Assembly: GCA_018365455.1 (NCBI GenBank)
Contig: JAGZJZ010000005.1
Coordinates: 124,001-188,000 of the forward strand
Length of the DNA stretch: 64,000 nt
Direction: 5' to 3'
Source of the DNA: Clostridiales bacterium
GTDB lineage: Bacteria; Bacillota; Clostridia; Lachnospirales; Lachnospiraceae
Below the pieces are notes generated by a model. It saw nothing but the letters and a program-made list of their open reading frames with translations, was not told the DNA's origin and did not search any database. The stretch's first letter is position 1; each line of letters begins with the position of its first letter. A program made the position numbers and the translations under genes. Positions 44,376 to 52,335 of this stretch are shown here, one piece after another.

Positions 44376-44396
44376 TTGACAACAAATTGACAACAA
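44376..44396 (+). promoter_or_regulatory. tandem TTGACAACAA sites near the element end (integrase arm sites)
   Basis: TTGACAACAA occurs at 44376-44385 and 44387-44396, one base apart. Short direct repeats of this kind just inside an element end are the arm-type sites bound by the N-terminal domain of tyrosine integrases. The segment GTAAAATCAAGGGTTTC (44341-44357), just outside them, is the likely att core region. This is inferred from position. Confidence 0.6.
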
Positions 44397-44473
44397 TTTT
44401 TCATATCAATACGAAGAATTGCGACGCAGAATGAATAGCTGGAGGCTGAAACGCAATACAGCACACATCGCTG

Positions 44474-44526
44474 AGAGAACACTTTTTGAAAGAAATTTCA
44501 AAGGTGTTCTCTTTTTTCGTTTTGGT
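44474..44526 (+). terminator. strong terminator at the start of the element
   Basis: AGAGAACAC and GTGTTCTCT enclose TTTGAAA-gaaa-TTTCAAA and are followed by TTTTT. It isolates the element genes from readthrough out of lysS. Confidence 0.9.
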
Positions 44527-44569
44527 GCAACTCTCTGTCAAACAACAAATCGAATGGAGGATTCATTTT

Positions 44570-44842
44570 ATGATTAGTGACAAGACGAAAGCCTATTATG
44601 AATTGAAAAAGCGAAATGATGTGCGGGAAAGTGCAAAAAGATTGCGCAGACAGTTTCTCAGGTATAAGGATGCGGAAATAGTTTATAGCATTACACACAA
44701 GAAGCTGTTGGAACTTGCTGGTAAAGCGGGAGCCATATATCGAATGGATGGAACCGTTCTGATTAACCGGGATATTTTTGATGAGTATCTGGAACAGTTT
44801 CATGAGCCGAGTACGTTGGTTTCACAGGAGGATAAAGAATGA
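44570..44842 (+). CDS. DUF6462/excisionase-like DNA-binding protein
   Basis: A 90-residue protein, beginning MISDKTKAYYELKKRND. The middle (IVYSITHKKLLELAGKAGAIYRMDGTVLINRDIFDEYLEQF) is a small winged-helix/excisionase-like domain shared with the next gene, as in the DUF6462 family. Such proteins bend DNA at element ends or repress element genes. ATG at 44570 has GGAGG upstream. Its stop overlaps the next start (ATGA), so both are co-translated. Confidence 0.75.
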   Translation: MISDKTKAYYELKKRNDVRESAKRLRRQFLRYKDAEIVYSITHKKLLELAGKAGAIYRMDGTVLINRDIFDEYLEQFHEPSTLVSQEDKE

Positions 44843-45324
44843 GCGGAAATCTATGGATGTTTTCGGATATGTTGGACGATGAGGATGCCAAGATGATACA
44901 GCGTGAGTTCGTTACCTATTATGAAGGCGCTGATTATTACGGACTGGGCTTGAAAGTTTTTACAAGATTGGCTGATGAGGCAGGTGCAGTGTATAAGATT
45001 GGAAAGCGGGTTTTAATACGGCGAGATATTTTTGAAGAGTATCTTAGAATCTTGAGGCGCAAAGATGATGCGTCTGAGCAAGATGAAAGTATGAAAAGTG
45101 AGGATAATGATATGAGACAAGGAGCATTAACTTTAGATGCCCAGACTGGGCGAATGGAAATTCGATTTGATTTGGAGGATTATTATGGAGGTCTTCAGTG
45201 TGGGGAGCGTATGGATGTCTTTATCAATGGAGACTGGAGGCCTGCCAGAATTGAAATGGGGAATGGTTGGTATTTAACTGGGATTAAGACGGACAGGCTT
45301 GAAGGATTAATTGTAAGGATTTAA
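44839..45324 (+). CDS. fusion of excisionase-like (DUF6462) and DUF5348 domains
   Basis: A 161-residue protein. Residues 20-75 repeat the excisionase-like domain of the previous gene (VFTRLADEAGAVYKIGKRVLIRRDIFEEYL). Residues 92-161 match DUF5348 (LTLDAQTGRMEIRFDLEDYYGG, RIEMGNGWYLTGI). In related elements I know these as separate proteins. An in-frame ATG at 45112 preceded by GAGG could give the DUF5348 part alone. Their functions are not established; a role in element regulation is likely. Confidence 0.72.
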   Translation: MSGNLWMFSDMLDDEDAKMIQREFVTYYEGADYYGLGLKVFTRLADEAGAVYKIGKRVLIRRDIFEEYLRILRRKDDASEQDESMKSEDNDMRQGALTLDAQTGRMEIRFDLEDYYGGLQCGERMDVFINGDWRPARIEMGNGWYLTGIKTDRLEGLIVRI

Positions 45325-45339
45325 TTAAATTATATCGCC

Positions 45340-45371
45340 GGGCGGTTTCTTTAACAGGAACCGCCCTATTT
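45340..45371 (+). terminator. terminator after the DUF5348 gene
   Basis: GGGCGGTTTC (45340-45349) pairs with GGAACCGCCC (45357-45366) and TATTTTT follows. Confidence 0.8.
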
Positions 45372-45404
45372 TTATGCCCATAATTATGAAAGGAGGGAAC
45401 CTAA

Positions 45405-46478
45405 GTGAAATGTTTGATGAAATACCAGTGGGTAAAGCTGCCCAGAAATTATCTTCCTGAGGGAAAGGGGATTATGGGTGCATGGGCGCGTCTGGCATCC
45501 CGTGCAGCATTTCGCAAGGGACAAGCCCTCTACTGCGGGCATATAAACGCTGTAAGCCCCGGGATGTGGTCAGGAGGCGTTGTAGGGCTAAAGAGTATTC
45601 TCGGCCTAAAAAGCCGTCAGAAAGCTCTGGAGGCGCTTCAGACACTGTCTGGCTTAGGTTATGTACAGTATACGCTTGACTCTAATACGAAAAAGCTGAC
45701 CTATCAGATAACAGACTGGGTAGTGAAATGTTCCGGAGAAGAATGTATGCAGGGTGCTGTTTATGCAACGGATGGATATGGTTTTCTCTGCCTTCCTCGC
45801 AATATCACAGAACGCCTTGCGGAAAAACAATATATCTTTGAAGAAGCTGACGCTTGGATGGATCTCTGGTGCCATTCCGTGTATGAAGATCCGAACAATG
45901 CGTTTTCTTTTATGGCTCCGGTCATCCAGTATGGAAAATACGGAGCCTTACTCACGTTGGAAACCTTGGGACAGCGTTGGGGTTGGGAAAAGACGAAAGT
46001 ATGGAGATTCATGAAAAAGTATGGGGATGTCTTTGCGCTATATGGTCTTCCAGGTTCCTATGGCTGTCTCATTTTTAATAAATTGTATCCGACAGGATCA
46101 GAGGTTTCAGTTCCAAACCAGGAGGAAATACAACGTATTCTTGATGAAATACGCATTTATGGCGCAGGTACGCATAAAACGGGTTCAGACCATGAGCATA
46201 TGAACAAGCTCATCACATGGTACAGCCGCAGACTGACCAGAAGCAACCTGCCAGATGCAGACACACAGAACGCTGAAAATCGCGTTGCACTTTCAGACCC
46301 TATAATACGCGCGTATCTTTCTCCGTGTAGGAATTGTAAGAATTGTGGATATGACTGCCAAGGTAAAGGTTATATAACACAGGCAGTGATAGAAACGAGT
46401 AAAATCCGCGGGCCATGTGAGCCGGTGGATATCACGAAAATAGCAAAGGAGTATTTTACATATGAGCAAGCAGGATGA
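45405..46478 (+). CDS. element-encoded protein with winged helix and Cys cluster, possible replication initiator
   Basis: A 357-residue protein that starts with GTG at 45405, eight bases after AGGAGG. The N-terminal half has a winged-helix-like stretch (LKSRQKALEALQTLSGLGYVQY). The C-terminal part has a Cys cluster (PCRNCKNCGYDCQGKG) that could hold a metal. It is located where replication-initiation genes sit in conjugative elements, and it overlaps the next gene by 17 bases. I do not recognise the family, so replication is inference from position. Confidence 0.55.
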   Translation: MKCLMKYQWVKLPRNYLPEGKGIMGAWARLASRAAFRKGQALYCGHINAVSPGMWSGGVVGLKSILGLKSRQKALEALQTLSGLGYVQYTLDSNTKKLTYQITDWVVKCSGEECMQGAVYATDGYGFLCLPRNITERLAEKQYIFEEADAWMDLWCHSVYEDPNNAFSFMAPVIQYGKYGALLTLETLGQRWGWEKTKVWRFMKKYGDVFALYGLPGSYGCLIFNKLYPTGSEVSVPNQEEIQRILDEIRIYGAGTHKTGSDHEHMNKLITWYSRRLTRSNLPDADTQNAENRVALSDPIIRAYLSPCRNCKNCGYDCQGKGYITQAVIETSKIRGPCEPVDITKIAKEYFTYEQAG

Positions 46479-47094
46479 AAAAAAGTTGTATGAACAACAG
46501 GAAAACAGGATATTAGCGCAGTCAGACGCATTTATTTCCCTTCTTACAAAGGGAGGGATTCTTGGAGACCAAAAAATTGATGATGAGAAAGTGCGTGCTG
46601 CTCAAAAGGAGAAAAAGCGAAATGCTTATCACAATACCCAGATGCTCCTCAAGAATTACCGGAAGATGGTCTGGGTGTTTAGTTGTTACCCAGAGGAGAT
46701 TTTGCAGGAGCTGGAGGCCCCGTTTGAAAGCTTTGACCGAATGGTGGACAGGCTGGATCTGGAGATGGCTATTGGGAACAAACGGATGGAGAGCCGTCTG
46801 GAGGCAGCGGCAAGGTCAAGATTGCTTCTGGATCGGTTTAACGAAGCGATGGCAGTTCTCCGCAAGGAGCCGACACGGGGCGAAAAGTTGTATCAGCTGA
46901 TCTATACGGCCTATCTGGCACCAGAAAAGCTGAAACTGGAGGAGATTCTGTTTCGGCTGGACTTGTCACAGAGGCACTATTACAGGCTTCGTGAGCAGGC
47001 AATCTCCATTCTTTCCATTCGCCTGTGGTCAGCTCCAAGTGAGGATGTGGATGTATGGCTGGAGCTTCTGACGCTTTTTGAACATTTGGAATGA
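46462..47094 (+). CDS. sigma-70 region-4-like / DUF1492-type protein
   Basis: A 210-residue, highly charged alpha-helical protein. The C-terminal 80 residues (LIYTAYLAPEKLKLEEILF, LDLSQRHYYRLREQAISILS) look like the ArpU/DUF1492 helix-turn-helix of phage late-gene regulators, related to sigma region 4. It overlaps the upstream gene, so the two are co-translated, and sits just before the promoter of the transfer operon; a transcriptional role for that operon is a plausible inference. Confidence 0.6.
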   Translation: MSKQDEKKLYEQQENRILAQSDAFISLLTKGGILGDQKIDDEKVRAAQKEKKRNAYHNTQMLLKNYRKMVWVFSCYPEEILQELEAPFESFDRMVDRLDLEMAIGNKRMESRLEAAARSRLLLDRFNEAMAVLRKEPTRGEKLYQLIYTAYLAPEKLKLEEILFRLDLSQRHYYRLREQAISILSIRLWSAPSEDVDVWLELLTLFEHLE

Positions 47095-47142
47095 CAAATT
47101 CAGGGTGAATAAATTGGCACAAAAATGGCATAAGTTCTGCCG

Positions 47143-47171
47143 ATGACAGGGGAATAAAGCCGTGCTATACT
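47143..47171 (+). promoter_or_regulatory. promoter of the type IV secretion operon
   Basis: ATGACA (47143-47148) and TATACT (47166-47171) with a 17-base spacer. A hairpin terminator follows within 40 bases of the likely start site. Confidence 0.65.
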
Positions 47172-47205
47172 TGTATCATCCCAAACTGGGATTGGGCAGA
47201 CAAAG

Positions 47206-47251
47206 ATGCCGTTTCTAAAGCTGAAATGCTTTGAGAAGCGGCATTTTTTAT
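47206..47251 (+). terminator. attenuator-like terminator ahead of the transfer genes
   Basis: ATGCCGTTTCTAAAGC (47206-47221) pairs with GCTTTGAGAAGCGGCAT (47228-47244), and TTTTTT follows. It lies between promoter and first gene. Confidence 0.75.
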
Positions 47252-47281
47252 TGCCTAAAATCAAAAAAGGAGGTACTCGGC

Positions 47282-47641
47282 ATGGTTAAACAAATCAAAA
47301 GAGGCGGAGGGCGTATGAAGACAGCCTACTGGTCGTTGGTCAGTATGGCGTCTGCAATGCTTATTTCGCTGCAGCCTGTTATGGCTGACACAATCTGGAA
47401 CCGTTTTTCGACAATCATGAAGGATGTTTACGGCCAGTTGGTTGGAATCAGCACGATTGTGGCGGTTACAGCGGCGGCCATCGCATTGATTGTCAGGATG
47501 ATTTCCAGAAACCAGCGCGCAGTCGATGAGGCAACGTCATGGCTTAAACGAATTGTAGTGACGTGGATTGTCCTCAATTCCCTGGGGTTCATCGTCGCCT
47601 ATCTGCAGCCCCTTATTGCTGGTGGCAATTACACAGGATAA
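47282..47641 (+). CDS. VirB2/TrbC-like pilin-type membrane protein
   Basis: A 119-residue protein. A signal peptide ends near PVMAD (about residue 36). Two hydrophobic helices (about 52-75 and 85-115) separated by a short basic loop follow, which is the layout of VirB2/TrbC pilin subunits. Pilin in Gram-positive systems is less certain, so it may instead be a membrane channel part. ATG at 47282 follows AGGAGGTACTCGGC. First gene of the transfer operon. Confidence 0.7.
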   Translation: MVKQIKRGGGRMKTAYWSLVSMASAMLISLQPVMADTIWNRFSTIMKDVYGQLVGISTIVAVTAAAIALIVRMISRNQRAVDEATSWLKRIVVTWIVLNSLGFIVAYLQPLIAGGNYTG

Positions 47642-47677
47642 CCAAAAAAGAGAAAGCAGATGGAGGAGGTGATATAG

Positions 47678-49768
47678 ATGCTTGATTGGATTTTTGAAGG
47701 AATCGTGACGTGGATCAGCAGCATTGTTTCACAAATGATGGATGCAGTATCCGGTCTGTTCCTTCAGGCGCTGGGAACAGATATGACAGCGATGGAAGAA
47801 TATTTTCCGTTTGTGTCTAAGGCATTTACAGTCATGCAATACACAGCATGGGCGATTCTGTTCCTTGTAACGGTATGGCAGCTTTTCCGTGTCTTTGGAG
47901 GACCAATCACGGAGGCAGAAAATCCGTGGGTGCTTTTGGCAAGAGGTTCTATTTTTGCTCTATTGATCGGCTATGCAAAGCCGATTTTTATGATTGTGCT
48001 GGATATCGCCCGAGCGCCATATACGGCTTTGATGGAGATTACCATGTCGGCAGAGGATTTTACTTTTGCGGGTGTGGAACAGGCACTGTCTAATGGTTTG
48101 ACAACCATTGTAGCCATCGTATCAGTGGTAGGGCTGCTGCTTCTCATTATTTTAGAGATCGCTCTTGGCTGGAATTATTTTAAGTTGTTACTGGAAACCG
48201 TTGAACGCTATATTGTGGTTGGCGTGCTCTGTTACACCTCCCCTCTGGCTTTTTCCATGGGTGCTTCCAAAACAACAGCGCCGGTTTTCAAGAGTTGGTG
48301 CCGTATGGTGGGATCACAGCTTTTGCTGTTGGTGATGAATGTATGGTTCCTCAGGGGCTTTAATAGTTCCATGGGACAGTATATCGGAAACGGCGGTGCT
48401 CTTTCCACAGGTCAGGGAAGCATTTTTCTCTGGCTGTTCTGTGCATTGGCTTTTTTAAAAACGGCACAGAAATTTGACTCCTATCTGGCGGCCATGGGGC
48501 TGAATGTAGCCCAGACTAGTTCCAGTATGGGCATGGAGCTTATGATGGCAGCGAGGGTGATCAGCGGTGTTGGAGGCGGTGTGAGAAATGCGGGCAGTAT
48601 GTTCCATAGTACAAGCACTGCAACCGGAACGGGTGCAGCTGCAAGCGGATTTGCTTCCGGGTTCGCATCACGCTTCAAGCCAAATTCCTTTGTCCGTGAT
48701 GCGGTTGTGGATGGCGGAAGCCGTATGGGTGCCGGCGGCAGCATCGGTTTTGTCGGTCGTGCCTTTGGTGGCATGGCGGCACGCAACGGTGCCACGCTTA
48801 CAGGTGACTCCATTTCTTCTGTAGCTTCAAGAAATCCTGGTGTTTCCGGAACGATTGCCGGTGACATTACAGACAGAAGCCTTGGCAACTATATGCCTCA
48901 GATGCAGGGTCAGCAGCTGAAAGATACCCAGATTACAGGTGGTCAGATCAGTACAACTTCAATTGGCGCAGATGGAAAGAGTAGAGCGCTTGAAATGTAT
49001 AACGCATCACAGTTTGAGAAACCGGATGCACCGCATTCTGTTGTTACAGCTTCCGATGGAAGCCAGTGGTATCAGATGGCAAGCGGAGCCGGAGCAGGTG
49101 CGTTTTATGATGCGCCGGCATTTATGGGAAGTCCGTCAGAAGCGGCACAGGTTGCAGCGACTTTCCCAGACGCTTCCGAAGGAACGACCCTCAGGACGGT
49201 TGGCGATGGCGTAATCGAAGCAAGTTCCGATTCTGGCAATACCATGTGGTACAACAGCGCTTACTATGATGAGCCGGATGCACCACATACGATTATGCAG
49301 TCGGCAAACGGTGTAGACTGGTATGCTATGCAGCAACACGCTGAAGCGCCTGTATTTGAACAGGGCGAGGCTGCTTTTGCATATAACCAGGCACAGTTCC
49401 AGGCATTTATGCCAGGATATGAACAACAGGTATCCTCTGTGGATGGATCCGGACGTATGGATGGTCATTTTGAGGTTCGCCATGAAAATGGATCGGGAAC
49501 CATGTTCTATGATACATCTCAGTATGCGGCTCCCCGAGGGGACTATCAGGTGTTTGAAGATGCCCGCGGAGGGCAGTGGTTCGCTATTCGCGGCGAAGCC
49601 GCTGTGGAACGCAAACCGGTTTATCAGGATGGAAAACCGGTTTATGATGGTGACAGTGTACGCACAGTATCTGTGGAAACTGTTCGTTATAAGAATACGC
49701 CATCACGCTATGGAGAGCCAAAGCCCCGCAGCAAAGGGGAAATTAAGCCGCCAAGGCGGAAAAGGTAA
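47678..49768 (+). CDS. VirB6/TrbL-like channel protein with repeated C-terminal domain
   Basis: A 696-residue protein. Residues 1-290 have six or seven transmembrane helices and the TrbL-like segment SPLAFSMGASKTTAPVFKSW, which fits the VirB6/TrbL core of the conjugation channel. A Gly/Ser-rich linker (about 290-420) follows. The C-terminal part has three copies of a module of about 30 residues with the pattern PDAPHxxxxxxxxGxxWYxM (48988-49080, 49240-49331, 49499-49590), and ends in a basic tail. ATG follows GGAGGAGGTGATATAG. Confidence 0.8.
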   Translation: MLDWIFEGIVTWISSIVSQMMDAVSGLFLQALGTDMTAMEEYFPFVSKAFTVMQYTAWAILFLVTVWQLFRVFGGPITEAENPWVLLARGSIFALLIGYAKPIFMIVLDIARAPYTALMEITMSAEDFTFAGVEQALSNGLTTIVAIVSVVGLLLLIILEIALGWNYFKLLLETVERYIVVGVLCYTSPLAFSMGASKTTAPVFKSWCRMVGSQLLLLVMNVWFLRGFNSSMGQYIGNGGALSTGQGSIFLWLFCALAFLKTAQKFDSYLAAMGLNVAQTSSSMGMELMMAARVISGVGGGVRNAGSMFHSTSTATGTGAAASGFASGFASRFKPNSFVRDAVVDGGSRMGAGGSIGFVGRAFGGMAARNGATLTGDSISSVASRNPGVSGTIAGDITDRSLGNYMPQMQGQQLKDTQITGGQISTTSIGADGKSRALEMYNASQFEKPDAPHSVVTASDGSQWYQMASGAGAGAFYDAPAFMGSPSEAAQVAATFPDASEGTTLRTVGDGVIEASSDSGNTMWYNSAYYDEPDAPHTIMQSANGVDWYAMQQHAEAPVFEQGEAAFAYNQAQFQAFMPGYEQQVSSVDGSGRMDGHFEVRHENGSGTMFYDTSQYAAPRGDYQVFEDARGGQWFAIRGEAAVERKPVYQDGKPVYDGDSVRTVSVETVRYKNTPSRYGEPKPRSKGEIKPPRRKR

Positions 49769-49780
49769 AATAAGTGCAGG

Positions 49781-49828
49781 CAGCCGAATCAGAGAAAGAT
49801 ACTGGTTCGGCTGTTTTGCATTTTTTAT
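49781..49828 (+). terminator. hairpin after the VirB6-like gene
   Basis: CAGCCGAATC (49781-49790) pairs with GGTTCGGCTG (49804-49813), followed by TTTT and, after three bases, TTTTTT. It may reduce readthrough into the next genes. Confidence 0.75.
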
Positions 49829-49878
49829 GTTGAAATAACGCTGCTCTTGCAGCAGCTTGATATAAGGAGGTGGATTGC

Positions 49879-51906
49879 ATGGCTGAGCCAGAGAAACAGC
49901 AAATCGGTGATGGTTCTGATGATTATGGACAGGCCGCCGGACAAATGGCAAAAGCGGCGAAGCAGGCAGGACAGGAAGCAGCAAAGCAAACGGCAGTAAA
50001 GGGTGCAGAGGCTACAGCTAATGCGGCCGCTGCTACTGTAAAAGCCAGTGTGGAGGGCGGAAAGGCAGCTGCAGAAATCGCTGCCGGTACTGCGGCTGGT
50101 GGTCCGTGGGGCGCTATCCTGTCTGCGGCATGGGCAATGCGGCATACTCTTTTCAAGATACTGATATGTATCTGTTTGTTTCTGTTGTTCCTGATTACCA
50201 TGATTGTTTCCTTGCCGACGATTGTATCAAACAGTATTTTTGGGCTGGATGGTACGCAGCCGGCGGAAGGCGCAACTCTGATGTCAGCCTATACGGAGAT
50301 GTCAGGTGCTGTTTCCGATGTGGTAGATGAAGGATATAATCAATCGCTTGCCTATGCGGATAAGTTGATTACAGACGGTGGATATGATTACGATCTTTCA
50401 ATGGATGCGTTGGTCAATTATGCACAGAGTTCCGCCGGATATGATGTCTGTTACATACTGGCGGCTTATTCAGCGTCCATGCAACAGCAAAACACTGGCA
50501 AGGACGATATGGTATCAAAGCTCAGAGGCTGTGCTGGAGATATGTTTCCCGTTACAGCAGAAGAAAAGGAAAAAGAGATAACCATTCCTGTTTCCTATTA
50601 CACCTATAAATCAGTAACGCTCACTGTGATTACAAACAAGGTGCAGACAGGTACGATTAACGGCACACCCCAATACCGGTATGAGACAGCATCAAAAACT
50701 TACTATCTCCCGGATGAAGCACATAGCAGTGATACGGCTGTCACGGTGGATGCCTATAAAGAGGTAGCGGTGGATATCCCTGTTTATTCCGGTGGGAAGA
50801 TTACAGGCACAACCACAGCAAGTTATTATGTGGCAAACGGGCAGGAAACCCTGAGCCCTGGTACTGAGATTATCAAATATCTGGAGTGTACCATTCATCC
50901 GTTTGACAATACAGTGATTTCCAAAGCGTTTGGCATTGACCTGAATGCAAAATATGATCAGTTTAACCTCACTTATGGCGAGGTGATTCAGAACATGGCG
51001 AATGCGTTAAAACGGACGCTGTATGGTTCTGTAGGCAGTGGACAGACGGTTCCTCTGACGGATGCCGAGCTGATTGCTTTTGTGAACCGACAGAATTGTA
51101 ATGCGACAAGAAAGCATATCCTCAGCACCGCCCTGTCCCTTGTGGGCAAGGTTCCATATTTTTGGGGTGGTAAGTCGGCACCCGGTTGGAACGATGAATG
51201 GAATACGCCAAGGCTGGTAACAGCTGCAGGGTCTTCTACAACAGGCACAATACGCCCTTATGGGCTTGATTGTTCAGGCTTCAGCACATGGGTATTTAAT
51301 ACAGCTGTGGGTGTAGATATCGGAGCCGGTACGTCCGGACAGTATCCAAATACCGTTGGGGTATCAGCAAGTGAGCTGCTTCCCGGTGATTTAGGATTTT
51401 TAGCAGAATCTGATGGAAACGGATGGAACCATGTACTGATTTTTGCCGGGTACGGTGAGAGCGGAGAACGGATGTGGGTGCATTCTTCTGGCGGACAGGG
51501 TGTAATCCTGAATACGCCCAGTTACGAAGCATCGCTTTCTTTACGTCGGCCTGTCAATGTGGATTTTGATGCGCCGGTATCCGGTGAGGTTTCAGGAACA
51601 CCGATTTCTACTTTAGAAGTAGATGTTACACATTACTGTGCATGTGCAAAATGCTGCGGAAGCAACGCAGACGGGATTACTGCCAGTGGTAAAAAGGTGG
51701 CTCGCGGCATGGTTGCAATGTCAAGCCATTATCCGTTTGGCACGCAGATTATGATAAACGGAACCATGTATACCGTAGAAGATCGCGGTGGTTCCGGCAT
51801 TGAGAATGATATCCATCGTGTGGATATTTTTGTGCCGGATCATAACGAAGCATTACGTTTGGGCAGATACAAGACAACAGCTACAATTTACAGGATAGGC
51901 AGGTGA
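49879..51906 (+). CDS. VirB1-like cell-wall hydrolase: NlpC/P60 plus 3D domain
   Basis: A 675-residue membrane-anchored protein. An Ala-rich N-terminus (about 1-80) precedes one membrane helix (about 93-118), then a long extracellular region. Residues about 405-560 are an NlpC/P60 endopeptidase with Cys465 in YGLDCSGFS and His518 in WNHVLIFAG. Residues 578-675 are a 3D domain with the acidic motif VEDRGGSG-VDIFVPDHNEAL, related to lytic transglycosylases. It should open peptidoglycan for the conjugation channel. ATG at 49879 follows AAGGAGG. Confidence 0.88.
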   Translation: MAEPEKQQIGDGSDDYGQAAGQMAKAAKQAGQEAAKQTAVKGAEATANAAAATVKASVEGGKAAAEIAAGTAAGGPWGAILSAAWAMRHTLFKILICICLFLLFLITMIVSLPTIVSNSIFGLDGTQPAEGATLMSAYTEMSGAVSDVVDEGYNQSLAYADKLITDGGYDYDLSMDALVNYAQSSAGYDVCYILAAYSASMQQQNTGKDDMVSKLRGCAGDMFPVTAEEKEKEITIPVSYYTYKSVTLTVITNKVQTGTINGTPQYRYETASKTYYLPDEAHSSDTAVTVDAYKEVAVDIPVYSGGKITGTTTASYYVANGQETLSPGTEIIKYLECTIHPFDNTVISKAFGIDLNAKYDQFNLTYGEVIQNMANALKRTLYGSVGSGQTVPLTDAELIAFVNRQNCNATRKHILSTALSLVGKVPYFWGGKSAPGWNDEWNTPRLVTAAGSSTTGTIRPYGLDCSGFSTWVFNTAVGVDIGAGTSGQYPNTVGVSASELLPGDLGFLAESDGNGWNHVLIFAGYGESGERMWVHSSGGQGVILNTPSYEASLSLRRPVNVDFDAPVSGEVSGTPISTLEVDVTHYCACAKCCGSNADGITASGKKVARGMVAMSSHYPFGTQIMINGTMYTVEDRGGSGIENDIHRVDIFVPDHNEALRLGRYKTTATIYRIGR

Positions 51907-51912
51907 GAAATC

Positions 51913-52335
51913 TTGGATGAAAAAGAGTACAGTAATATTTATGCTATACCGGCAAATTACACAGATTCCGGCAAGATTTTTGGCGGAATGCTGGAGCCGA
52001 GAAATGCAGTAGAAACAGGGATATTGTTAGTTATTTTGGGATATCCGGAACTGATTCTGATTCCCATGTCCGGAACGATTCGCATTGTTGTCATGACTCT
52101 TACACTTTTACCTCTTGCGGTTCTTTCCATGATGGGGATTGACGGCGATTCGCTGTTTCAGTATATCGGACATATCATCCGATATTTTGCGAGCAGGAGA
52201 AAACTACATTACAGAAGGGTGGGATACAGATATGATCCAAAACAGCTCCGAAAAAAGAAAAAAGGCGGCAAAGCAAAGAAAAAAGGCAAAAAAGCCGGAA
52301 AAGCTGGAGTTCGTCCAGGACTTCATTCCAGTTAA
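51913..52335 (+). CDS. VirB3/PrgI-like small membrane protein
   Basis: A 140-residue protein. Two hydrophobic helices (about 35-55 and 60-80) in a layout like PrgI/TcpE proteins that accompany VirB4. The last 40 residues are strongly basic. The start is TTG at 51913 with AGGTGAG upstream. An ATG four bases later is out of frame. Its last 104 bases overlap the start of virB4 in another frame, so both proteins are read from this DNA. Confidence 0.7.
   Translation: MDEKEYSNIYAIPANYTDSGKIFGGMLEPRNAVETGILLVILGYPELILIPMSGTIRIVVMTLTLLPLAVLSMMGIDGDSLFQYIGHIIRYFASRRKLHYRRVGYRYDPKQLRKKKKGGKAKKKGKKAGKAGVRPGLHSS

Noticed and set aside
47115..47130. Sigma-54-like motif TGGCAC-N5-TGGCA before the transfer operon
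   Set aside because: Spacing fits, but no enhancer-binding activator is encoded in view and a good sigma-A promoter lies just downstream. One -12 base also differs. A chance match is more likely.
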